From Oscillospiraceae bacterium (lineage in GTDB: Bacteria; Bacillota_A; Clostridia; Oscillospirales; WRJC01), in assembly GCA_009782405.1 (NCBI GenBank), contig WRJC01000026.1, positions 1 to 40,196 on the forward strand: a DNA stretch of 40,196 nucleotides. The letters run 5' to 3'. Of this stretch, positions 33,495-39,369 are shown in pieces. A program made the position numbers and the translations under genes. Under the pieces are notes generated by a model that searched no databases, was not told the origin of the DNA, and saw only the letters and a program-made list of their open reading frames with translations. How positions within the stretch are numbered: the stretch's first letter is position 1; every line of letters starts with the position of its first letter.

Positions 33495-33587
33495 GAAATG
33501 GTATTCGACTTCGAGCGCCTCATATTCGGCCTTGAATTCCGGATTTTCAAGCTGCTTGTCCAACGTTTCCCTAAAATTTTTGCTCAT
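33495..33587 (-). pseudogene. 5' remnant of a HigA-like antitoxin gene
   Basis: The first 31 codons, MSKNFRETLDKQLENPEFKA and on to EYHF, look like the N-terminus of an XRE-family HigA antitoxin, ahead of the helix-turn-helix. The frame then runs into the palindromic repeat (KHPPPAGGTLF and on), so the DNA-binding part is absent and is not found on the other side of the unit. A HigB toxin gene is not visible. Family assignment is from the N-terminal pattern only. Confidence 0.6.
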
Positions 33588-33658
33588 TTTTTGTCACCCT
33601 CTCTCCTTATATAAAGGTTTGTGCTTATACGGCGACCATGGGCAGGAAGACGACTGCG

Positions 33659-33832
33659 GGCGCGGGGCATAAACGAACCGAAATTCGGAACGTTTGGAAA
33701 AACCTCATTTTGAGCCTTTTCCAAATATTCCGAACGGTTGCTCTTATATCCGCGCATCAGATTTGGAATCGCATGATTGTTTCGAAAAACATATTGACAA
33801 AACCATCTGGCAATGGTACAATAAATAGAGCA
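33659..33832 (+). repeat. Hairpin-promoter repeat, copy 2
   Basis: It is the best-preserved copy. The 18-nt arms are 33684-33701 (TTCGGAACGTTTGGAAAA) and 33717-33734 (TTTTCCAAATATTCCGAA); they pair at 16 of 18 positions around a loop that itself contains CTCA/TGAG. TTGCTCTTATATCCGCGCAT and a promoter follow. Confidence 0.9.
33794..33822 (+). promoter_or_regulatory. Repeat-borne sigma-A promoter for the isomerase gene
   Basis: TTGACA (33794-33799) and TACAAT (33817-33822) are 17 bp apart, about 38 bp before the GTG start. Confidence 0.88.
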
Positions 33833-33860
33833 TTTATTTACACGGAGGGGCAAAAATATC

Positions 33861-34649
33861 GTGAATATTTCTATTTCCACCGCAAATCTGTACCATATCC
33901 CTTTCGAAACTGCATTGAGGATATACAAGAAAGCGGGATATGAATTTATTGAGTTGGCAGGATATTGGAAAGGCGGGGAATGGGAGATCGCCCAGCATCT
34001 TAAAGACATAAATCCCAAAGATGCCATTCAGATGGTGAAGGACAGCCGCTTGAAAATATCGACGTTTCATGACATGGGCGGGATTATTGAAGAGGGCGCG
34101 GAATCCGTTGTTTCCGATCTGACTTACGAATATATGAAATACTATGATTTTCCCTGCATTGTTTTTCATGCGCCGCATAGGAAAAATGCGGACAAAGAAT
34201 GGTGGGAAAACTACAAACCGGTGATTGCGGGAGATTTAAAAGCCTTGGACCCTAAAATATTGCTATGCGTGGAAAATTTGTCTGGTTTCCATGCAGACTA
34301 CTTTATGCCGCTGATTCAGCCGGAAGAAATGCTTGAATTTTTGGATGCCAACGGCTTCTATGCGAACATCGACACCACCCATTACGCCCAAGCTGGCATT
34401 GACATTGCCCATGCCGCATCGATCCTGAAAAACAAAGTCAAAACAATTCACATCAGCGACCATGCGGACAACAAAAAGCATCTTTTCATTGGCGATGGCA
34501 ATCTGGACTTTATCGCGTTTTTTTCAAACATCAATGCGCGCGAATTGCATTCGGTAACGGTTGAATGCGACATTTCAGCCGATAACGAGGAAGCCATAGT
34601 CGCAAAGGCGCAAAAAGCAAAGCTTTTGGTGGAAAACTTGATACAATAA
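33861..34649 (+). CDS. Sugar phosphate isomerase/epimerase (AP endonuclease 2-like TIM barrel)
   Basis: This 262-residue protein is a xylose-isomerase-like TIM barrel. It shows the family's ISISTANLYHIPFETALR opening, a GYEFIELAG strand, HAPHRKNADKEWWEN, a VENLSGFHAD metal-ligand segment, NIDTTHYAQAGIDI, and TIHISDHADNKKHLFIGDG with further metal-binding His/Asp residues. Such proteins isomerise or epimerise sugars and sugar-like compounds; the substrate is unknown. The start is GTG at 33861 with GGAGGGG 10 nt upstream. The first 70 bases of the gene, with its promoter, recur at 36109-36178, where they are joined to other sequence. Confidence 0.87.
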   Translation: MNISISTANLYHIPFETALRIYKKAGYEFIELAGYWKGGEWEIAQHLKDINPKDAIQMVKDSRLKISTFHDMGGIIEEGAESVVSDLTYEYMKYYDFPCIVFHAPHRKNADKEWWENYKPVIAGDLKALDPKILLCVENLSGFHADYFMPLIQPEEMLEFLDANGFYANIDTTHYAQAGIDIAHAASILKNKVKTIHISDHADNKKHLFIGDGNLDFIAFFSNINARELHSVTVECDISADNEEAIVAKAQKAKLLVENLIQ

Positions 34650-34677
34650 TTGGGCAAAACGCAAAGGAGACGAACTC

Positions 34678-35337
34678 ATGGCATTCACGATGACGCATTT
34701 GATCATTTCAAAAAACATATCCGAATCGTTTGCGGGTCAAATCGAGGATCTGCCCCAGTTCTATTTGGGAAGCATAGCCCCCGATGCCGTGCACAACAGG
34801 GCAAACTACATTTCGGAACACAAAAAGGCCTCCCACTTAATTTCGGGAACCGAAAAATGGGGATTCACGACGGAGAATGAGGCTTGGAAAAACAATGTCG
34901 TTGCATTTTTGGACAAAAACAAGAAGTCTGAAAATCGCGATTTCATTTTGGGCTATTGTTGCCATGTGTTATCGGATATATACAATAACATAAACGTTTG
35001 GACTCCGTTCAGGCAAAAATACGCAGAAGAGTTGGAGAAAGGTTACGGCAACATACACCATCAGGAAAACAACAAAATAGATATCGAACTGGCTCTTACC
35101 TATGAGGGCAGAAATGAGTTTTGGCTCCATCTCGCAAATTCAAAAAGCATCGATTTGCCGCCACTTATCTACGCCGCCGAACTCGACAGGCAAAAAGATA
35201 ACATACTGCGCTTTTGGTATAGGGGCAAAGAGCGCCAGGACATATCATCGAACAGGATAAGGACATACGGCGGCGAAATGGAATTCATCGCAAATGCCAC
35301 GGATTTTGTCGCAAATGTTTTTCGCGAAACACATTGA
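34678..35337 (+). CDS. Zinc-dependent phospholipase C-like protein
   Basis: This 219-residue protein resembles the small zinc-dependent phospholipase C-like family: MTHLIISKNI at the start, LPQFYLGSIAPDAVH, and FILGYCCHVLSDIYNNINVW supply the His and Asp residues expected to hold metal. There is no signal peptide, so it is probably intracellular, which is common in this family. AAAGGAG lies upstream of the ATG. It is 28 bp after the isomerase gene and likely co-transcribed with it. The last residues (FRETH) and the stop codon lie in a repeat-borne promoter block, so the original C-terminus may differ. Assignment is moderate. Confidence 0.62.
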   Translation: MAFTMTHLIISKNISESFAGQIEDLPQFYLGSIAPDAVHNRANYISEHKKASHLISGTEKWGFTTENEAWKNNVVAFLDKNKKSENRDFILGYCCHVLSDIYNNINVWTPFRQKYAEELEKGYGNIHHQENNKIDIELALTYEGRNEFWLHLANSKSIDLPPLIYAAELDRQKDNILRFWYRGKERQDISSNRIRTYGGEMEFIANATDFVANVFRETH

Positions 35338-35363
35338 CAAAACCAGTAGGCAATGGTACAATA
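35319..35363 (+). repeat. Hairpin-promoter repeat, copy 3 (promoter part only)
   Basis: TTTCGCGAAACACATTGACA onward aligns with TTTCGAAAAACATATTGACA of copy 2 and continues through GGCAATGGTACAATAA. The hairpin part is absent. The block starts inside the preceding gene. Confidence 0.75.
35334..35362 (+). promoter_or_regulatory. Repeat-borne sigma-A promoter overlapping a stop codon
   Basis: TTGACA (35334-35339) contains the TGA stop of the phospholipase-like gene. TACAAT (35357-35362) follows after 17 bp. Confidence 0.82.
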
Positions 35364-35381
35364 AGTTTGGGAAGTGATGAT

Positions 35382-35552
35382 TTGGACAAATTTTCAATGG
35401 AAATGACAAAATTGAATTTATTCATCGACCACGATGGCGACATAGACGACATCGCAAAAGCCATAAGCGAACTGCTGGGGATTGAGCTAAAAAAAGATAT
35501 CGATGAGAGGTTTTCCATTTACCAATTTTTCAAGAAAGTTTTTTTCGTCTGA
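35382..35552 (+). CDS. Small ORF, possibly the 5' part of a broken gene
   Basis: A TTG at 35382 with GGGA upstream starts a 56-codon frame: LDKFSMEMTKLNLFIDHDGD, then DIDDIAKAISELLGIELKKD and a hydrophobic end. The first 40 residues look like real protein (amphipathic, balanced composition), but I recognise no family. The last 22 codons overlap the lipoprotein gene on the opposite strand, and those residues are probably the result of read-through after loss of the native 3' end. A repeat-borne promoter precedes it by about 20 bp, so it may be transcribed. Confidence 0.4.
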   Translation: MDKFSMEMTKLNLFIDHDGDIDDIAKAISELLGIELKKDIDERFSIYQFFKKVFFV

Positions 35553-35933
35553 ATCAACAATTCCATCATGTTTTGCCGATACTGCTACAAATTTATCGTT
35601 TGCAACGGCATACCAAAACTCTGTCGCATTGATATATTCAAAATAAGCGTCAGCAGTGGCGTTATCTTTAAATTCTACGACAAATCTTGACCCAAAAGTA
35701 AATGTTTCATAAAAAAATGAAAAACCTCCGACTGCATTTGAAAGTAAACTTTCCGGGTCGTCAGTACCTGCATAATCCTCAACGATTTCATAATCCGCGT
35801 TCCTCAACACATTTTTTATATCTTCTAATGTGATTGAACTGTTATTGTTGTTATCTTTTTGACAGGCGGCAAAAGTTACGATAATCATTACAACCATTCC
35901 GAGCGCGAGTATTTTTTTTATCGTTTCACTCAT
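35487..35933 (-). CDS. Small lipoprotein of unknown function
   Basis: This 148-residue protein has a lipoprotein signal peptide (MSETIKK, hydrophobic core, TFAAC lipobox with Cys24) and an Asn-rich linker. The remainder is a compact alpha/beta domain (SSITLEDIKNVLRNADYEIV, FVVEFKDNATADAYFEYINA) with no recognised family. It should be anchored at the outer face of the membrane. GAAGGAG lies about 7 nt before the ATG, and a strong promoter stands upstream. Its 3' end overlaps the small ORF on the other strand by 66 bp. Confidence 0.82.
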   Translation of the reverse strand: MSETIKKILALGMVVMIIVTFAACQKDNNNNSSITLEDIKNVLRNADYEIVEDYAGTDDPESLLSNAVGGFSFFYETFTFGSRFVVEFKDNATADAYFEYINATEFWYAVANDKFVAVSAKHDGIVDSDEKNFLEKLVNGKPLIDIFF

Positions 35934-35975
35934 GTTTTCTCCTTCCGTGCCCTGAAAATATATGGCAGTATATGC

Positions 35976-36004
35976 ATTTTATCACATCTTTTCAGCCTTG
36001 TCAA
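35976..36004 (-). promoter_or_regulatory. Sigma-A promoter of the small lipoprotein gene
   Basis: On the minus strand TTGACA (36004-35999) and TAAAAT (35981-35976) are 17 bp apart. The -35 lies five bases from the edge of a repeat copy. Confidence 0.85.
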
Positions 36005-36009
36005 GTTAA

Positions 36010-36178
36010 ATTTGGAATCGCATGATTGTTTCGAAAAACATATTGACAAAACCACCCGGCAATGGTACAATAAATAAAGCATTTATTTACACGGAGGGCA
36101 AAAATATCGTGAATATTTTTATTTCCACCGCAAATCTGTACCATATCCCTTTCGAAACTGCATTGAGGATATACAAGA
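36010..36178 (+). repeat. Hairpin-promoter repeat, copy 4, with the 5' end of the isomerase gene
   Basis: It matches 33761-33930 with only a handful of differences, covering promoter, leader, ribosome site and the first 23 codons of the isomerase. The hairpin part is absent. Homology ends abruptly at ATATACAAGA. Confidence 0.92.
36043..36071 (+). promoter_or_regulatory. Repeat-borne sigma-A promoter before the broken VapBC pair
   Basis: TTGACA (36043-36048) and TACAAT (36066-36071) are 17 bp apart, as in the other copies. Confidence 0.85.
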
Positions 36179-36213
36179 TTACCGGAAAATGCCGAAATAA
36201 CTATTTTGATTGA
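36109..36213 (+). pseudogene. Truncated duplicate of the isomerase N-terminus
   Basis: The GTG start and ribosome site are copied, and the peptide reads NIFISTANLYHIPFETALRI, then a few unrelated residues to a TGA at 36211-36213. The frame differs from that of the antitoxin piece that follows. Confidence 0.8.
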
Positions 36214-36391
36214 CTTAGCCCAATCAGAAAGAAAAGCGCTTACCTCGGCACAGCGAGAAACAGCACGGAATGTTTTATTAGCCCTTAAAAACATTGAAAA
36301 AGAAGATTTTACCGAAGAAGACAAGGAATCATTTGCCAAATGGGACAATGGCGAATTCAGAGTGAAATTTGAAGAGAGGTTGTCGCAATGA
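36179..36391 (+). pseudogene. 5'-truncated antitoxin gene of a VapBC-type pair
   Basis: One frame reads LPENAEITILIDLAQSERKA and continues to FRVKFEERLSQ, like the end of a toxin-antitoxin antitoxin whose start has been replaced by the isomerase duplicate. A TTG at 36206 could still start a 61-residue peptide. The stop overlaps the toxin ATG (ATGA), as usual in such operons. Family name is inferred from the partner. Confidence 0.65.
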
Positions 36392-36608
36392 TAACTCACG
36401 TGCTGGATAGCAATACTGTTTCGTATTTTTTAAGAGATGAGGGTAATGTTCGTGGTTGTTTTGAGCGTGAAATTATCAAGAATGGTAATTTGTATGCCGT
36501 GCCGCTTATTGTATAGTCAACGACTACACGCTGGTTACAAGGAACACAGATGATTTTAATCGTATTGATGACTTAAATTATGTCAATTTAAGCGAAAATT
36601 TCAAATAA
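36388..36608 (+). pseudogene. VapC (PIN-domain toxin) gene with internal deletion
   Basis: The N-terminus MITHVLDSNTVSYFLRDEGN is a PIN-domain toxin start with its first acidic residue. After VPLIV the frame hits TAG. The C-terminal part VNDYTLVTRNTDDFNRIDDL, ending NLSENFK, follows at once in another frame. About 70 central residues are missing. The join lies at a TATA that both sides could share, consistent with a deletion at microhomology. No active toxin is expected. Confidence 0.85.
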
Positions 36609-36642
36609 TAGGTTGCATTAATATTAATTTGGAGGGAAATTC

Positions 36643-37206
36643 ATGGCGAAAAAACCCTATATCGTCGGAATAAGCGGTGGAACGTGCAGCGGCAAGTCGA
36701 CATTGTCTGACAAGCTTAAAAAAATGCTCGGCGAAAAATATGCGGTGTCGCTTCTGAACATGGATAATTATTATCAGTGGTCGCTGATGAAAACAATCGC
36801 CCCGATAACCCGCATGGAATATCCCGAACACAACCACCCGGACGCAGTTGACAAAGACAGGCTGTATAAAGATTTCAACGCCGCGATTTCCGACAAATCC
36901 AACGACATTGCCGTGATTGAAGGCGTGTTTTCGCTTTTTTTCGATCGGATCAGGGAAAAACTCGACTTAAAAGTCTTTGTCGATCTACAAAGCGACGAAC
37001 GCATGTACCGGCGCATCAAGCGGATGTACGAGTCGCTGGACGATACCGCGCATAGATACCTTGACACGGTACGCTACCGTCACGACGAATTTGTGGAACC
37101 GACGCGGTGGCACGCCGACATTGTCATAAACGGCACATTGGATGCGAATTTGGGCACAAACGTCATCGCAACATATATCGAGGCACAAATAAACAAAATA
37201 TCCTAA
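36643..37206 (+). CDS. Uridine kinase-like P-loop protein
   Basis: This 187-residue protein has a Walker A motif GGTCSGKST (about 11-19), a LLNMDNYYQ segment where uridine kinases place the catalytic Asp, AVIEGVFSLFFDRIREKLDL (strand with the Walker B-like region), and the RMYRRIKRMYES lid. Uridine kinases phosphorylate uridine or cytidine. The sequence is shorter than typical Udk (about 205-210 aa), so another small-molecule kinase is possible. GGAGGG precedes the ATG. It has its own terminator downstream and follows the broken vapC. Confidence 0.78.
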   Translation: MAKKPYIVGISGGTCSGKSTLSDKLKKMLGEKYAVSLLNMDNYYQWSLMKTIAPITRMEYPEHNHPDAVDKDRLYKDFNAAISDKSNDIAVIEGVFSLFFDRIREKLDLKVFVDLQSDERMYRRIKRMYESLDDTAHRYLDTVRYRHDEFVEPTRWHADIVINGTLDANLGTNVIATYIEAQINKIS

Positions 37207-37266
37207 ATAACGTGAGTTCGACGGGAAAACAATGGATTAAGGCGATGTATTGGTCGATAGCGTCGT

Positions 37267-37300
37267 AGGGCGGGGGCTCTGCTCCCGCCGCCCTATTTTT
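37267..37300 (+). terminator. Intrinsic terminator of the uridine kinase-like gene
   Basis: AGGGCGG (37267-37273) pairs with CCGCCCT (37288-37294), with further G-C pairing inside, followed by ATTTTT. Confidence 0.8.
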
Positions 37301-37340
37301 ATTATCGCGTGCATATTGGTTTTTATCGGCTGCTATAATT

Positions 37341-38684
37341 TTAGTTGAATTCTGCGTCAAAATTGCCGTATTGTGCAATTCCTGCCCATGTAGGCGTTAA
37401 TTTTATCGTTTCCGCAGTTGGACTAAAAAATTTTAATATCGGCCGACCTCTATTTGTCGATATTGTCGCTTCATCAGTTACAAAATAAACATTCCGTATA
37501 AAAGATTCCCGGTTTGCGACTGCGTTTTCATATTCGGGAAAGCCGGGATATATTTGCAATTCGTCAAACCAACGCGGCGTTGTTTCGTTTTTTGGAATCG
37601 TTTCCCTTTTTTTGATGCCGTTATCTTCAAAGTAAATAGAATCTCCTTTGCGCCATACTTCCGTTATTTTATAAATATATTGCCCGAAAGTTATTTCTAT
37701 GTCAGTTTCGATTGTTTCACCGTCTTTTGGCACAGGGATTTCGATATCCGCAGGATTTTTTATACTGCAATCAATATAAACGGAATTTGATTTAAAACCT
37801 TTGATTTTCGGAACGATGCCATTGATATCGTTTTTTGCTTTGTATATACAATATCCATCGTCAAATCCGGTTCCAAACGAATAAAAGTTTTCAACGGAAT
37901 TTTGAATTTTATCGCCGTTTATATCGTAAAAATAATAATCATCCATAAAATTGTTTATCATCGTAATCGAATAATTTTCATTGTCAAAATTTTTATGGAA
38001 AAAACCTTGATATATTAAATCATCTTCGCCTAATTTACATAAAGCCATTGTAATTCCGTTATTTTCTTCTGACAAAGCATAATCGGTTATTTTTTTATTT
38101 GTAAGCGTAATCCGGGTTTTTACTCCGCAGACAATCAAGTCAAATCCGTTTACATTGGGAAAATTTTCATATGTGTATTTAAAATTTATGTGATGTTCTC
38201 CTGCGGTTGCCCAGCCTGCGCCGTACCACTTGTCATCTTCTAATTCAAGCATTTTATTTTTGACTGACAACCCGAAAGATATATCATATTTTTCCCAGCC
38301 ATAATAAGGCAAATCTTGCGAATCTAAAAGCAGGCTCAGATCTGTTTTTCCATTTTGGGTTATTTTTATGGCAAATTCAAGCGAAAAAATCCCGTATTCA
38401 GTTTCTATCGCAACAGGTTTTTCAAGCCCTGCGTATGCTATATTTATATCATCTGTTAAGCCAATGCCGGGGACGAAAAACAATCCGGCGATAAACGCTA
38501 TAACGGTCTGTATGTTTATCAATCCAATTATCAAAATCAATGCCGCCGCTGTTGCGATTATTTTTGCGGGCTTGAATATCGGATATTTTTTGCGCTGTTT
38601 ATATTTTTGCATGATTATTTCCGCTATATCGTCAGGCGCTTTTAAATTGCCAAATGCTTGTTTGATTTTATCATGGTTATTCAT
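37341..38684 (-). CDS. Putative anti-sigma factor (membrane-anchored, DUF4179-like)
   Basis: This 447-residue protein has a short N-terminal cytosolic segment (1-39, NNHDKIKQAFGNLKAPDDIA), one TM helix at about 40-72, and a large extracellular beta-rich domain. That layout is typical of the anti-sigma partners encoded with ECF sigma factors in Clostridia: the cytosolic part binds sigma and the outer part senses an envelope signal. AAGGAGG is 9 nt before the ATG. Its start overlaps the end of the sigma gene by 8 bp, confirming coupling. DUF4179 membership is from general resemblance. Confidence 0.75.
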   Translation of the reverse strand: MNNHDKIKQAFGNLKAPDDIAEIIMQKYKQRKKYPIFKPAKIIATAAALILIIGLINIQTVIAFIAGLFFVPGIGLTDDINIAYAGLEKPVAIETEYGIFSLEFAIKITQNGKTDLSLLLDSQDLPYYGWEKYDISFGLSVKNKMLELEDDKWYGAGWATAGEHHINFKYTYENFPNVNGFDLIVCGVKTRITLTNKKITDYALSEENNGITMALCKLGEDDLIYQGFFHKNFDNENYSITMINNFMDDYYFYDINGDKIQNSVENFYSFGTGFDDGYCIYKAKNDINGIVPKIKGFKSNSVYIDCSIKNPADIEIPVPKDGETIETDIEITFGQYIYKITEVWRKGDSIYFEDNGIKKRETIPKNETTPRWFDELQIYPGFPEYENAVANRESFIRNVYFVTDEATISTNRGRPILKFFSPTAETIKLTPTWAGIAQYGNFDAEFN

Positions 38685-39159
38685 CTTGCCAATCCTCCTT
38701 TAATTTGCTTTTTAATATAATTCTTGCGCGCTGCAACTGTGTTTGCACCGCTGTTTCCGTTCTGCGAAGTATTTCGGCTATCTCCCTGACATTATAATCC
38801 TCGTAATAATAGAGAAGTACGACCGAACGATATTTTTCGGGGAGCGACAATACCGCTTGGTATACTTCTGGCTGTTCCTGTTTTTCGTCGCATAGATTTT
38901 CATGTTCTGAAATGGAAACGGTTTTTTTGGACCATGCGGAACGCAAAAAGCTTTTTGAAACATTCATGGCAACTCTGATGAGCCATGCTTTCAAATGTTC
39001 CTCGTCGTTAAAGTCTTTTCCGGATTTCAAATAGCGGAGGAAAACCTCTTGCGTGATATCCTCGGCATCATAATGATTTTTACAGTATGTGAACGCAATT
39101 CGATATACTGCGTTTTGATAGCTTTTTATCATATCTGCGGTATCGCCTAAAGAAAACAA
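38677..39159 (-). CDS. ECF-type RNA polymerase sigma factor
   Basis: This 160-residue protein is a minimal sigma factor. Region 2 (about 12-70) contains AFTYCKNHYDAEDITQEVFL. Region 4 (about 100-155) contains VLSLPEKYRSVVLLYYYEDY and the helix-turn-helix NVREIAEILRRTETAVQTQL. It directs transcription of a small regulon, probably including itself. The start is TTG at 39159 with a GGGGG run 6 nt upstream. The anti-sigma gene overlaps its 3' end. A 27-bp near-palindrome lies 40 bp upstream of the start. Confidence 0.92.
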   Translation of the reverse strand: MFSLGDTADMIKSYQNAVYRIAFTYCKNHYDAEDITQEVFLRYLKSGKDFNDEEHLKAWLIRVAMNVSKSFLRSAWSKKTVSISEHENLCDEKQEQPEVYQAVLSLPEKYRSVVLLYYYEDYNVREIAEILRRTETAVQTQLQRARIILKSKLKEDWQDE

Positions 39160-39198
39160 AATCTTCCCCCTTTGCTACGTTTTTTGTAAAATCATATT

Positions 39199-39225
39199 TT
39201 ATCATTGAAGCAGCTTCATTGATAA
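39199..39225. promoter_or_regulatory. Operator-like near-palindrome upstream of the ECF sigma gene
   Basis: TTATCATTGAAGC and GCTTCATTGATAA flank one central base; the 13-bp arms differ at one position. Without a T-run on the minus strand it is more likely an operator than a terminator. Confidence 0.55.
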
Positions 39226-39277
39226 CACGTTTCAGAAAGGCAAAATATCACAATACGTAAAAATATTTTTCATAACC

Positions 39278-39309
39278 AAAATATCCAACAAAGTATGTTG
39301 GATATTTTT
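39278..39309. terminator. Perfect 13-bp stem terminator downstream of the UroD-like gene
   Basis: AAAATATCCAACA (39278-39290) pairs perfectly with TGTTGGATATTTT (39296-39308) around AAGTA. The A/T-rich ends give T-runs on both strands. It would end minus-strand transcripts before they reach the sigma operon. Confidence 0.75.
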
Positions 39310-39369
39310 CCGTTTGTTATATAATTTTTATCCGCAAGCATATTTCGATTTGGATGGACAATTCGCCGA

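Noticed and set aside
33345..33587. 80-codon minus-strand frame as an intact gene
   Set aside because: Only its first 31 codons look like protein; the rest is translation of the palindromic repeat.
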